A DNA stretch of 64,000 bases from CADEDH01 sp965263455 (GTDB lineage Bacteria; Actinomycetota; Acidimicrobiia; Acidimicrobiales; SZUA-35): assembly GCA_965263455.1 (NCBI GenBank), contig CBDHHN010000004.1:372001-436000 (forward strand). Direction: 5' to 3'. Position 1 is the first letter of the stretch. Each line of letters opens with the position of its first letter. A program made the position numbers and the translations under genes. The notes beneath the pieces were generated by a model. That model ran no database searches. It was not told the origin of the DNA and worked only from the letters and a program-made list of their open reading frames with translations. Of the stretch, positions 24,970 through 33,061 are shown one piece after another.

Positions 24970-25129
24970 CAGCTCCTAGTTTTAGCCGCATTCGCCGCCC
25001 GACCCAAGAGTAACATTGCAAAACCGTGACCGACACCTGACGGCGCGGCTACGGGGTGGGCGGCTCCGAGCCACCGACCAGGATAGTCCGAGCCTCCTCA
25101 CGACGCGGCCGAGGGCCGGCGGCCGGTCG
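24970..25129. promoter_or_regulatory. AT-richer divergent promoter region
   Basis: The 160-bp gap between divergent genes contains TAAAAC (minus strand, 24982-24977) and TAACAT (plus strand, 25011-25016). They are plausible -10 elements of the SPOR and lipoprotein genes. It holds no further gene that I can support. Confidence 0.4.
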
Positions 25130-26224
25130 ATGATCGCCCTGCTCAGCAGCCTCCTGCTGGTCCTCTCGGCCTGCTCCCGCACGGGTGATCCCACCCAGGG
25201 GGCCGCGCCTCCGGCGGCCACGGCGGCCACCTCGACCACGCCCCCCGACCCGTCCCGCCCGGCAGTCGGCGACACCTCGACCGCTTCCACCGAGGACCCG
25301 GACCCGACGAGCGCCACGACTGCGGCCGACCCCGATCCCGGCGCGCCGACCGATCACTGCCGGGGACTGGTGGCGGCCGCCGTCGGCGTCGTGTCGACCG
25401 CGGAGTTGACCGAGGTCTCCGGCCTGGCCGCGTCTCAGGCCCATCCCGGCGTGATCTGGGCCCACAACGATTCCGGTCATGACACCGCCCTCCACGCCCT
25501 GGCTCGGGACGGCTCCCCGCAGGGGCGGGTCGCCGTCACCGGAGAGCCGGCCACCGACCCCGAGGACCTGGACCTGGTCGGTGGCATGATCCACTTGGCC
25601 GACATCGGCGACAACAACGGCAACCGACCCCACGTGGCCGTGCTCCGTTTCCCCGAGCCCGACCCGGGTGCCGACCGGACCGAGGCCGTCGACCGCATCG
25701 AGTTGCGCTACCCGGACGGGCCCCGCGACGCCGAGGCCCTGGCCGTCGACCCGCTCACGGGCCAGGTCGTGATCGTGGCCAAGACGTTGGCCGTCGATCT
25801 GGGGGCCGAGAGCCTGGTCGGACCGGGCCCCGCCGGCATCTACGTGGCCGATCTCCCCGTCGGCTCGGGCTCGGTGGACCTGGTCCGAGCCGGGGAGGTC
25901 GCCCTGGACCGACTCGACGAGCTGGACACCGGCGTCGACCCCGAGGGCGTCATCGCCCGTTTCGGGGTGGGTGGGGTGGCGACCGCCCTCGACATCAGCG
26001 CCGACGGTCGGGTGGTGGCGCTGCGGACCTACCGGACGGTGTGGCTGTTCGACCGTCCGCCCGGCCGAACGGTGGCCGAGGCCCTGGCCGGCGAACCGTG
26101 CGAGGCCCCGACCAGGGCCGAGGCCCAGGGCGAGTCGGTTGCCTTCCTCGACGACGGCACCGCCGGGTTCGTCACCGTGTCGGAGGGGGCGGGCGCGGCC
26201 GTGAACCTGACCTCAGCCGGCTGA
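25130..26224 (+). CDS. Secreted lipoprotein with phytase-like/beta-propeller pattern
   Basis: From the ATG at 25130 the 364-residue product has a short signal with lipobox VLSAC and a Pro/Thr-rich spacer. The body contains VSGLAASQAHPGVIWAHNDSG, DPEDLDLVGGMIHLADIGDN, DAEALAVDPLTGQVVIVAK and further regular repeats. This looks like the beta-propeller group of esterase-like/phytase-like secreted proteins; no activity is claimed. Two paired Cys may form disulfides. It converges on the phosphopantetheinyl transferase gene and overlaps its 3' end by 12 bp. Confidence 0.72.
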   Translation: MIALLSSLLLVLSACSRTGDPTQGAAPPAATAATSTTPPDPSRPAVGDTSTASTEDPDPTSATTAADPDPGAPTDHCRGLVAAAVGVVSTAELTEVSGLAASQAHPGVIWAHNDSGHDTALHALARDGSPQGRVAVTGEPATDPEDLDLVGGMIHLADIGDNNGNRPHVAVLRFPEPDPGADRTEAVDRIELRYPDGPRDAEALAVDPLTGQVVIVAKTLAVDLGAESLVGPGPAGIYVADLPVGSGSVDLVRAGEVALDRLDELDTGVDPEGVIARFGVGGVATALDISADGRVVALRTYRTVWLFDRPPGRTVAEALAGEPCEAPTRAEAQGESVAFLDDGTAGFVTVSEGAGAAVNLTSAG

Positions 26225-26983
26225 GCCGACGGGATCGGCCGCCACCACCGTCACCACCACCTCTCGCCCCATGCCGGGATGGCGTCGGGTCAGGGACCAG
26301 CCCCGGACCGGCCAGTTCACGGCGGCCAGGGCCGGCAGGTCGGTCGCCGGGTCCAGCCGCCACCGGCCGGGCGCCCCTGCTTCGACCTCGGGACCATCGG
26401 CGGCCCCCGTCGACGGGGCGGGCCCGCCGGGCCCGATCTCCACGTCGTGGAAGCCGACCCACGCCCCGGTGAGGGGGAACTGGGCCTTGTAGTAGCACTC
26501 CTTCAGGCCGAACAGGGCGGTGGCGACCTCGCCCTCGACGGCCTGATCGGCCCCGAACCGCTCGGCCAGCCACCGCTGCTCGCCCGAGGTGAACAGCCGC
26601 CGGTACAGATCCGGCCGGACCCGGCCCGGTTGTTCGGCGTCGACGCCCGGCGACGGCGAACCCGACCGCTCGGCCACCACCGCCACCGCGTAGTCCTCGG
26701 TGTGGGACAAGGAGCCCCTGACATCGGGCGGCCAATCGGGGGACCGCCCATCGGCTCGACGCCCCAGCGGTCGCGGCGTCCGCCCGAGGGCGGCCAGGGC
26801 GGCGGCGGCGCAATGGCGACCGGCGGCGAACTGGGCCCGCCGGCCGGGGACGGCGTCGACCACGAGGGCCCGCTCACCCGGGCTCAGCGCCTCGGGGTCG
26901 CCGGGGCCCCACCACTCGACGGCGGCCACGGCCCCCGGACGACCGAACAGTCCCTCGATTTCGGGCACTCGCCGGGCGGTCAC
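26213..26983 (-). CDS. 4'-phosphopantetheinyl transferase (EntD/Sfp superfamily)
   Basis: The 256-residue enzyme would move phosphopantetheine from CoA to a Ser of an acyl or peptidyl carrier protein. Visible motifs are FAAGRHCAAAALAALG, VRGSLSHTEDYAVAVVA, GVDAEQPGRVRPDLYRRLF and the KECYYKAQFPLTG helix, giving the W/KEAxxK region of EntD-type enzymes. No PKS or NRPS is in the window. I start at the GTG at 26983, which overlaps the stop of the methyltransferase gene as GTGA; the much longer open frame upstream is a shadow. The 3' end overlaps the convergent lipoprotein gene by 12 bp. Confidence 0.88.
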   Translation of the reverse strand: MTARRVPEIEGLFGRPGAVAAVEWWGPGDPEALSPGERALVVDAVPGRRAQFAAGRHCAAAALAALGRTPRPLGRRADGRSPDWPPDVRGSLSHTEDYAVAVVAERSGSPSPGVDAEQPGRVRPDLYRRLFTSGEQRWLAERFGADQAVEGEVATALFGLKECYYKAQFPLTGAWVGFHDVEIGPGGPAPSTGAADGPEVEAGAPGRWRLDPATDLPALAAVNWPVRGWSLTRRHPGMGREVVVTVVAADPVGSAG

Positions 26984-28167
26984 GGGCGGTCGAAGACGGC
27001 CACCGTCTCGACGTGCGAGGTCTGGCCGAACAGGTCGACGACGGTCACCGGCCCGAGGCTGAAGCCGTGACCGGCCAGCAGGCCGGCGTCGCGGGCCAGC
27101 GATGCCGGGTCGCAACTGACCAGGACCAACCGCCGGGCCCCGGTGGCGGCCAGGCGGTCGACCCCGGCCCGACCGAGCCCGGCCCGGGCCGGGTCGGCCA
27201 CCACCGCCGCCACCGGTCGCACCCGCCACCGCTCCACCCGGGCCCGAACGACCTCGGCCCCGGTCGGGTAGTTGTGCACGGCGTCGGCGGCCGACCACGG
27301 GGAGGACTCGATGCCGATCAGCTCCCGATCTCGACCCAGGAGGGCGCCGAACAGGCCGACACCGGCGTAGGCGTCGAGCAGGGGCCCGTCGCCGGGGTCC
27401 TCGCCGAGAGCCCGGTCCACCAGGTCGATCAACACCTCGGCCCCGTCGGGTCGGCACTGGAAGAACGACCGGGCCGAGATCCGCAGCGTTCGGTCGCCGA
27501 TCCGCTCGTGGTGGTGGGCCTGCCGGCCGGCGTCCACCTCGTCGGCCCCCACCACGATCACGTCGTCGGGCAGGCGGACACCCTCCGCCGTCGGCGTGAT
27601 CAGGGCCAGGCGCTCCCCGGTCCGGGCCCCGGCCCGCAGCACGACCTCGGTGGCGTCGACCCCGAACCGGCCATCGACCAGCAATTCCTCGACCAGGGGA
27701 TGGGCCACCAGGCAGTCGTCGGGATGGACGACGTCGTGGGAGCGGCGGTGCCGGTAGCCGGCCCGCCCTCCGACCACGGCGGCCCGCACCGTCGTCCGGT
27801 AGTCGACCCCGTCCAGCATCGGGCCCGGCAGCACCCGGGGGTCCTCGATCCGGGCCAGGCGGCGGAGGCAGTCGACCACGATGTCGAGCCGCAACTCCCG
27901 CTGACGATCCTCGGTCGCGTGCTGCCAGTCGCAACCGCCGCAGCCCTCGGCCACGGCGGGGCAGGGGGCGGGGCGGCGGCCCGGACCCGGGCTCAGGACC
28001 TCGGTGACCTCGGCCTCCAGGTGTCGCTTGGCCTCGGCCGTGACCCGAACGCGGACCCGGTCGCCGGGCAGGGCGCCGGTGGCCAGCACCACCCGCCCGT
28101 CCGGTCCCCGGCCCAGGGCGGCGCCCCCGGTGGCCACCCGATCGGGTTGCAGGTCCAGGTCTGGCAT
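26980..28167 (-). CDS. 23S rRNA/tRNA (uracil-5-)-methyltransferase, TrmA/RlmD family with Fe-S site
   Basis: The 395-residue SAM-dependent enzyme has an N-terminal TRAM-like domain and a Cys cluster for [4Fe-4S] (Cys69, Cys76, Cys79 in CPAVAEGCGGCDW, and Cys152). A Rossmann methyltransferase domain follows, with SARSFFQCRPDGAEVL, LLDAYAGVGLFGALL, DPARAGLG and VSCDPASLARD, where the Cys is the catalytic nucleophile. It makes m5U in rRNA or tRNA; which site is not decided. The ATG at 28167 is 12 bp from the divergent rpe start, and its TACCCT -10 overlaps the first base of the rpe start codon. Confidence 0.9.
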   Translation of the reverse strand: MPDLDLQPDRVATGGAALGRGPDGRVVLATGALPGDRVRVRVTAEAKRHLEAEVTEVLSPGPGRRPAPCPAVAEGCGGCDWQHATEDRQRELRLDIVVDCLRRLARIEDPRVLPGPMLDGVDYRTTVRAAVVGGRAGYRHRRSHDVVHPDDCLVAHPLVEELLVDGRFGVDATEVVLRAGARTGERLALITPTAEGVRLPDDVIVVGADEVDAGRQAHHHERIGDRTLRISARSFFQCRPDGAEVLIDLVDRALGEDPGDGPLLDAYAGVGLFGALLGRDRELIGIESSPWSAADAVHNYPTGAEVVRARVERWRVRPVAAVVADPARAGLGRAGVDRLAATGARRLVLVSCDPASLARDAGLLAGHGFSLGPVTVVDLFGQTSHVETVAVFDRP

Positions 28168-28174
28168 GATGAGC

Positions 28175-28180
28175 AGGGTA
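28175..28180 (-). promoter_or_regulatory. -10 hexamer TACCCT inside a 12-bp divergent gap
   Basis: TACCCT on the minus strand ends 7 nt before the methyltransferase ATG at 28167. It includes the first base of the divergent rpe ATG (28180). Confidence 0.45.
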
Positions 28181-28884
28181 TGGCCCAACCGGACTCCCCC
28201 ACCGCCCCCACCCTGATCGTGCCGTCCGTGCTCCCGGCCGACTTCGCCCGTCTGGGCGAGGAGTGCCAGCAGCTGGAGAAGGCCGGCGTCGACCGCATCC
28301 AGTTCGATGTGATGGACGGCCGGTTCGTCCCGAACCTCACCTTCGGACCCGATGTGATCGCCGCGGTGAGGGAATCGGTCTCGGTCCCGTTCGAGGCCCA
28401 TCTGATGATGGTCGAGCCCGACACCATGATCGACCGGTTCGTCGACGCCGGGTGCTCCACCGTGATCGTCCACGCCGAGGCCTGCCCCCACCTCCACCGG
28501 ACCCTGGCCGGGATCCGGGATCTCGGGGCGTCGGCCGCGGTGGCCCTCAACCCCCACACGCCGATCGAGGTGGTGGCCCACGTCCTCGACCTGATCGACA
28601 TGGTCCTGGTGATGACGGTCAACCCCGGCTTCGGGGGCCAGGCCTACATCGCCACCATGGAACCCAAGATCGCGGCCACCCGGGCCCTGCTCGACACCGC
28701 CGACCGGTGGATCCACCTCGAGGTCGACGGCGGAATCAGTGCCACCACCATCGAAGGGGCGGCGGCGGCCGGCGCCAACGTGTTCATCTCGGGATCGGGC
28801 CTCTACCGCCACCCGGAGGGGCTGGCCGCCGCCACGACCGAACTGCGGCGGCTGGCCGACGGGGTCCGGGGCTCCGACGGCTGA
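28180..28884 (+). CDS. rpe: Ribulose-phosphate 3-epimerase
   Basis: The 234-residue TIM barrel interconverts ribulose-5-phosphate and xylulose-5-phosphate in the pentose phosphate and Calvin pathways. It shows IVPSVLPADFARLGEE, the metal/catalytic FDVMDGRFVPNLTFGP, FEAHLMMVEP, VMTVNPGFGGQAYI and HLEVDGGISATT. The length is normal. The ATG at 28180 faces the methyltransferase start with only 12 bp between, so its promoter must lie inside that neighbour's coding region. It ends at a strong hairpin before convergent clpP. Confidence 0.95.
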   Translation: MAQPDSPTAPTLIVPSVLPADFARLGEECQQLEKAGVDRIQFDVMDGRFVPNLTFGPDVIAAVRESVSVPFEAHLMMVEPDTMIDRFVDAGCSTVIVHAEACPHLHRTLAGIRDLGASAAVALNPHTPIEVVAHVLDLIDMVLVMTVNPGFGGQAYIATMEPKIAATRALLDTADRWIHLEVDGGISATTIEGAAAAGANVFISGSGLYRHPEGLAAATTELRRLADGVRGSDG

Positions 28885-28897
28885 ACGCCGGAGCCCC
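28868..28897. terminator. Hairpin between rpe and clpP
   Basis: GGGGCTCCG (28868-28876) and CGGAGCCCC (28889-28897) form a perfect 9-bp stem. It spans the rpe stop and ends just before the convergent clpP end. Confidence 0.55.
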
Positions 28898-28903
28898 CGC
28901 CCA

Positions 28904-29503
28904 TCAACCCTGGTTCAGCTCGCCGGCCCGGCTGATGACGTGGTCGAGCAGGCCGTACTCCTGGGCCTCGGTGGCCGAGAACCAGCGGTCGCGATCGGAG
29001 TCCTCCTCGATCTGCTCCGCCGTCCGGCCCGAGTGCTCGGCGATCAACTCGGCCATCTCCTTCTTGATCTTGATCAGGTTCTCGGCCTGGATGGCGATGT
29101 CCGAGGCCTGACCCTGCACACCGGCGCTGGGCTGGTGCATGAGAATGCGAGAGTGCGGGAGGGCGTAGCGCTTGCCCGGAGCCCCCGCCGTGAGCAGGAA
29201 CTGGCCCATCGAGGCACCGAGGCCGAGGCAGACGGTGGCGATGTCGGGCTTGACGAACTGCATGGTGTCGTAGATGGCCATCCCCGCCGTGACCGAGCCC
29301 CCGGGCGAGTTGATGTACAACCAGATGTCCTCGTCGGGATCCTGACCAGCCAGGTAGAGCATCTGGGCGCACAGGGCGTTGGCGATCTTGTCGTCGACCT
29401 GCTGGCCGAGAAACACGATCCGTCCCTTGAGCAGTTCTTGGTAGATGTCGAAGCCGAAACCGGAACCGGCGATCTCGGCCTGCGGGAGTCCAGGGGTGGT
29501 CAT
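28904..29503 (-). CDS. clpP: ATP-dependent Clp protease proteolytic subunit
   Basis: The 199-residue serine protease has the full catalytic triad: Ser98 in GLGASMG, His123 in LMHQPSAG and Asp172 in DRDRWFSATEA. The YINSPGGSVTAGMAIYDTM strand is also present. It forms the tetradecameric core that works with ClpX or ClpC on tagged and regulatory proteins, including ssrA-tagged ones; smpB and ssrA are 6 kb away. Only one clpP is here, although most actinobacteria carry at least two. TAACCT lies 6 nt before the ATG. No clpX neighbour is present. Confidence 0.95.
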   Translation of the reverse strand: MTTPGLPQAEIAGSGFGFDIYQELLKGRIVFLGQQVDDKIANALCAQMLYLAGQDPDEDIWLYINSPGGSVTAGMAIYDTMQFVKPDIATVCLGLGASMGQFLLTAGAPGKRYALPHSRILMHQPSAGVQGQASDIAIQAENLIKIKKEMAELIAEHSGRTAEQIEEDSDRDRWFSATEAQEYGLLDHVISRAGELNQG

Positions 29504-29509
29504 GGGCCT

Positions 29510-29515
29510 AGGTTA
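29510..29515 (-). promoter_or_regulatory. -10 hexamer TAACCT for clpP
   Basis: TAACCT on the minus strand ends 6 nt before the clpP ATG at 29503, a leaderless arrangement. Confidence 0.45.
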
Positions 29516-29603
29516 CCGTCGGTCGCTGGGCTACGGTGGACGGGGCCAACCCCCCCGGACCCGCCCCGTCGACCACCGGACAACGGCCGGGTCCGCCTCG
29601 CTT

Positions 29604-29690
29604 GCGGACGTGGCGGAACTGGCAGACGCACCAGGTTTAGGTCCTGGCGCCCGAGAGGGTGTGGGGGTTCGAATCCCCCCGTCCGCACCA
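29604..29690 (+). tRNA. tRNA-Leu (anticodon TAG)
   Basis: An 87-nt class II tRNA with acceptor stem GCGGACG/CGTCCGC and encoded 3' CCA. The anticodon arm is CCAGG-TTTAGGT-CCTGG, with TAG as anticodon. It has a short variable arm and a T arm GGGGG-TTCGAAT-CCCCC. It reads CUN (CUA) leucine codons and sits alone between clpP and rdgB. Confidence 0.97.
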
Positions 29691-29701
29691 CAGACGGCCT
29701 G

Positions 29702-30307
29702 TCAGACCCCGAGCGCCGCCACCAGGGCCTGGATGGCCCGGCCCCGATGGCTGATGGCGTTCTTCTCGTCGGCCGACATCTGGGCGAAGGTCCGCCCGTC
29801 ACCCTCGACCGGGGCGAACACCGGGTCGTAGCCGAAGCCGGATCCACCCTGGGGCTCGGTCGTGATGTGACCGTCGACCCGACCGTCGACCACGAGGCGA
29901 CGCCCGTCGGGCCACACGGCCGCGATCACGGTGGCGAAATGGGCTCGGCGCGCCGCTCGCCCCACCCCGGCCAGCTCGTCCAGGAGCTTGGCCACGTTCT
30001 GCTCGGTGGTGGCGCCCGGCCCGGCGAACCGGGCGGTGTGGACCCCGGGAGCCCCGCCCAGGCCGACCACGAACAGCCCGGTGTCATCGGCCAGCGCCAG
30101 GGTGCCGGTGTGCTCGGCCACCTCGGTCCCCTTCTTCAGCGCGTTGGCGGCCAGCGTGTCGCCGTCCTCCACCGTCTCGGCCAGGTCGGTGGGCCGGGGA
30201 GCGATTCGGTATCGACGGCCGAGCAGCCGGCGGAGCTCGGCCACCTTGCCCTCGTTGGCGGTGGCCAGGGTGATCGACTCGGCGTCGCCCGGACCCCCGT
30301 CGCTCAC
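29702..30307 (-). CDS. rdgB: Non-canonical purine NTP pyrophosphatase (RdgB/HAM1)
   Basis: The 201-residue house-cleaning enzyme hydrolyses ITP, XTP and dITP to monophosphates and keeps deaminated purines out of nucleic acids. It shows the N-terminal TLATANEGKVAELRRLL, ADDTGLFVVGLGGAPGVHTARFAG, GGSGFGYDPVFAP and SHRGRA. The GTG at 30307 overlaps the rph stop as GTGA, so the proteins are coupled, as in the mycobacterial rph-rdgB pair. Confidence 0.94.
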   Translation of the reverse strand: MSDGGPGDAESITLATANEGKVAELRRLLGRRYRIAPRPTDLAETVEDGDTLAANALKKGTEVAEHTGTLALADDTGLFVVGLGGAPGVHTARFAGPGATTEQNVAKLLDELAGVGRAARRAHFATVIAAVWPDGRRLVVDGRVDGHITTEPQGGSGFGYDPVFAPVEGDGRTFAQMSADEKNAISHRGRAIQALVAALGV

Positions 30308-31032
30308 CGGTCGGCCCGTGGTTGGGGCGGGTCGGCCAGCACGTCGCGCTGGGCCTTGACGATCTCGGTGATGCCCCCGGCGGCGAGGTCGAGGAGCGTG
30401 TTGAGCTCGTCCCGCTGGAACACCGCGCCCTCGGCCGTGCCCTGGACCTCGACGAACCCGCCGGAGCCGGTCATCACCACGTTCATGTCGACCTCGGCCC
30501 CGGAGTCCTCGATGTAGGGCAGGTCGAGGCGGCACTCACCGTCGATGATGCCGACGCTGATGGCCGCGCACTCGTCGACCAGGGGATGGGAGGTGATGTT
30601 GTCGACCCGGCCCATGAGCCGGGTGATGGCGTCGTGAAGGGCCACGTAACCGCCGCAGATCGAGGCGGTCCGGGTGCCCCCGTCGGCCTGGAGCACATCG
30701 CAGTCGACGGTGATGCTCCGCTCCCCCAGGGCCTCGAGGTCGCACACGCCTCGAAGGCTTCGACCGATCAACCGCTGGATCTCCTGGTCCCGTCCCGAGG
30801 TCCGGCGGCGGATCCGCTCGGGGCTGGAGCCCGGCAGCATGTTGTACTCGGCCGTGACCCAGCCCTTGCCGCTGTCGCGCATCCACCGGGGCACGTCGTC
30901 GTCGATCGATGCCGTGCACAGCACCCGGGTCCGGCCGAACGACACGAGCACGGCCCCGTCGGCCATGTCGGTGAAGTCGCGGATGAAGGACAGGGGCCGC
31001 ATCTCGTCATTGGCGCGTCCATCAGGTCGCAT
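30304..31032 (-). CDS. rph: Ribonuclease PH
   Basis: The 242-residue phosphorolytic 3'-exoribonuclease trims tRNA 3' ends. Motifs are MRPDGRANDEMRPLSF, GSGGFVEVQGTAEG and the substrate site SSPERIRRRTSGRDQEIQRL. The length is standard. The ATG at 31032 overlaps the end of murI by 11 nt and its stop overlaps rdgB. It belongs to the murI-rph-rdgB unit also known from mycobacteria. Confidence 0.95.
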   Translation of the reverse strand: MRPDGRANDEMRPLSFIRDFTDMADGAVLVSFGRTRVLCTASIDDDVPRWMRDSGKGWVTAEYNMLPGSSPERIRRRTSGRDQEIQRLIGRSLRGVCDLEALGERSITVDCDVLQADGGTRTASICGGYVALHDAITRLMGRVDNITSHPLVDECAAISVGIIDGECRLDLPYIEDSGAEVDMNVVMTGSGGFVEVQGTAEGAVFQRDELNTLLDLAAGGITEIVKAQRDVLADPPQPRADR

Positions 31033-31882
31033 GGTCAGCTCCTCGCGTGTTGCCGTTCCCGGACGGAGCGGACCGTCCGGCGGGGGACCAACGTTCGGCG
31101 TCGACCAGCTCCGGTCCCAGGAGCCGACTGCCGAGAGTCACAAAGGCACGTATATCGCCGGACGAGACGAACTGCTGTCGTCCGGCCCGGCCCGGGTCGG
31201 GATTGGTCAGCCCGCAACGGTCGAGCAGGCGGGCCAGGGCGAACGCGGTCTCGTCGGCCGACGAGACCAGGACGACGTCGCGGCCGACGGCGTCGGAGAT
31301 CACCCGGGCCAGGTACGGGTAGTGGGTGCAGCCGAGGAGCAGGGCGTCGACCTCGGCCGCGACCACGGGGGCCAGGAGGCGATCGGCCAGGAGGCGGGCC
31401 TCGTCCCCGACCGTGACCCCCCGCTCGACGAACTCGACGAAGCCGGGGCAGGCGCAACTGAACAGCTCGACTTCGGGGGCGACGGCGGCCATGGCCCGCT
31501 GATAGGCCCCCGAGCCGATGGTGCCCACGGTGCCGATGACGGCCACCCGGCCGGTGCCGGTTGCCTGCACCAGGGCCCGCACACCGGGGTCGATGACACC
31601 CAGCACGGGAATGCCGAGTTCGGCCCGGAGGTCGGGCAGAGCAGCGGCGGTCGCCGTGTTGCAGGCCACGACCAGCAGCTTGATCCCGTACCGGTCGATC
31701 AGGTGGTCGGCGATCTCGAGCGAGTAGGCCCTGACCTGATCGAGGGAACGAGGACCGTAGGGATAGCGGGCGGTGTCACCGAGGTAGACGAGGTCCTCGG
31801 CCGGGAGCAGGTCGATGACGGCTCGGGCCACGGTGAGACCGCCGAATCCGCTGTCGAACATGCCGATGGGCCGGTGGCGCAC
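31022..31882 (-). CDS. murI: Glutamate racemase
   Basis: The 286-residue cofactor-independent racemase makes D-glutamate for peptidoglycan. It has IGMFDSGFGGLTVA, the first catalytic Cys in VACNTATAAAL and the second in LLLGCTHYPYL. A hydrophilic C-terminal extension of about 35 residues overlaps the rph start. The GTG start has TAGCCT 6 nt upstream. In M. tuberculosis a metallo-beta-lactamase gene lies between murI and rph; it is absent here. Confidence 0.94.
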   Translation of the reverse strand: MRHRPIGMFDSGFGGLTVARAVIDLLPAEDLVYLGDTARYPYGPRSLDQVRAYSLEIADHLIDRYGIKLLVVACNTATAAALPDLRAELGIPVLGVIDPGVRALVQATGTGRVAVIGTVGTIGSGAYQRAMAAVAPEVELFSCACPGFVEFVERGVTVGDEARLLADRLLAPVVAAEVDALLLGCTHYPYLARVISDAVGRDVVLVSSADETAFALARLLDRCGLTNPDPGRAGRQQFVSSGDIRAFVTLGSRLLGPELVDAERWSPAGRSAPSGNGNTRGADHAT

Positions 31883-31888
31883 CGAACC

Positions 31889-31894
31889 AGGCTA
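31889..31894 (-). promoter_or_regulatory. -10 hexamer TAGCCT for murI operon
   Basis: TAGCCT on the minus strand ends 6 nt before the murI GTG at 31882, so the murI-rph-rdgB mRNA is probably leaderless. Confidence 0.45.
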
Positions 31895-32227
31895 GAAGGC
31901 CCATAGGGCTGAGCCGTTGCTCCCGGACCGGCGACAGCGCCGCACCCACCACCTACGGTTGGCTCATCCGATGAGGCGTCGGAGCACATGTTCGTGGGTG
32001 ATGGTCGGCCGGGGGCCGGGACCGCAGGGTTCCGGCCCCCGGCCTTTCACTGCCCCTGCCTTACGCGTCACCCACCTCGCCCTTCCCCTGTCGATTCGTG
32101 TTGCATCTTCGCCATTGTTTGGTGACGAAGGGGGGGCATAGGTGTGAATGTTCGGGTCACTTGATCCACACCCATTGATGGACAGCAGGTCACGAAATGT
32201 CAGTTCGACGACGTCGAAGGACGGTCG
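31895..32227. other. Intergenic region between murI and the HTH/coiled-coil gene
   Basis: This is the largest gene-free stretch of the window. It holds a strong GC hairpin (32007-32044), spaced inverted half-sites GGTGTG (32141-32146) and CACACC (32167-32172), and an AT-richer half leading into the promoter at 32228. No ORF with family character is present. Confidence 0.5.
32007..32044 (+). terminator. Long GC hairpin followed by short T run
   Basis: GGCCGGGGGCCGG (32007-32019) pairs perfectly with 32032-32044 (13 bp, 12-nt loop), followed by TTT. No gene ends nearby on either strand, so it may terminate or attenuate a leader RNA rather than a coding transcript. Confidence 0.4.
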
Positions 32228-32257
32228 TTGTACGGTTCATCAGCGGAAATCTAGGAT
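32228..32257 (+). promoter_or_regulatory. Promoter -35 TTGTAC, -10 TAGGAT, leaderless
   Basis: TTGTAC (32228-32233) and TAGGAT (32252-32257) are separated by 18 bp. The ATG follows 9 nt after the -10, so transcription should begin at or within a few bases of the start codon. Confidence 0.6.
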
Positions 32258-32266
32258 TTCATTCTC

Positions 32267-33058
32267 ATGGGTTTCGCGGACGTCCTCACCATCGCCCACG
32301 CCGCCGAGGTGTTCGGCGTGCCCCGGGACGCCCTCCTGGGTCGACTCGATCGCGGTGGCCTGCCCGAAGCCGTGCACCACGAGGGCGACTGGTGCGTCCC
32401 GGCCGACGCCCTGGCCTCCATCGCCGCCCGCGAGGGTTGGCCCCTGGATCTCGACGCCAGGGCGGCGGTGACCACGGCCGAGCTGCCCACCGTCGAGCCC
32501 GGCCCGAGCCGCGCCGCTACGACGGCGCCGGCCCCCGCCATCCCCTCCACCAGGCCCGACGGCCGCCGCCGCAGCGGCAGGCGCCTGATCGACGACGAGG
32601 CCCTGGAACTGGTCACGGGCCCCGAGGGCCAGGACACCGACACGGTCGCGGCCCACGCCGCCGTCGTCCTGGCCAAGACCCAGGCCGCCGCGGCCCGGGC
32701 CGAGGCCTCGGACCTGGGCCGTCGGGTCCGCCGCCTGCGCGCCGATCTGGAGACCGAGCGGGAACGCAGGGCCCAGCTCGAGGCCCAGTTGGCCGCCGCC
32801 TCCCGGGCCCAGGCCATCCTGGAACGGGACCGGGCCGTGGCCGAGGCCCGAGCCGACGAACTGCGCCGCCAAGTCGAACAGGAACGCCTGGAGCGTTCGA
32901 TGCTGGCCGATCGACTGGGTGCATTGGAGGCCGACCGCGAAGAGGCCATCACCTCAATGGACCGTTGGTCGCGTCGCCGCTACGAGAGACGCCAACAGCT
33001 CTCGAAGGCATCCCGGCCACCAAAATGGATCCAGAACCTGACCGACAATCAGCGGTGA
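32267..33058 (+). CDS. HTH (excisionase/MerR-like) and coiled-coil protein, unknown role
   Basis: The 263-residue protein starts with a winged-HTH-like segment (about 5-55: VLTIAHAAEVFGVPRDALLGRL, then a wing with DWCVPADALASIA). A Pro/Thr/Ala spacer (about 70-100) follows, then an Arg/Glu-rich coiled coil of about 110 residues (QTEAAA-type heptads, RAQLEAQLAAA, RRQVEQERLERSML), and a basic tail. This may be a DNA-binding adaptor that multimerises through the coiled coil. It takes the place between murI and cysM where mycobacteria have a rhomboid gene. A strong leaderless promoter precedes it. Its stop is 3 nt from the convergent cysM end. Confidence 0.72.
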   Translation: MGFADVLTIAHAAEVFGVPRDALLGRLDRGGLPEAVHHEGDWCVPADALASIAAREGWPLDLDARAAVTTAELPTVEPGPSRAATTAPAPAIPSTRPDGRRRSGRRLIDDEALELVTGPEGQDTDTVAAHAAVVLAKTQAAAARAEASDLGRRVRRLRADLETERERRAQLEAQLAAASRAQAILERDRAVAEARADELRRQVEQERLERSMLADRLGALEADREEAITSMDRWSRRRYERRQQLSKASRPPKWIQNLTDNQR

Positions 33059-33061
33059 GTG

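Noticed and set aside
26984..27934. Long N-terminal extension of the phosphopantetheinyl transferase
   Set aside because: The frame is open, but it is a shadow of the methyltransferase gene. Family length and the GTGA overlap favour the start at 26983.
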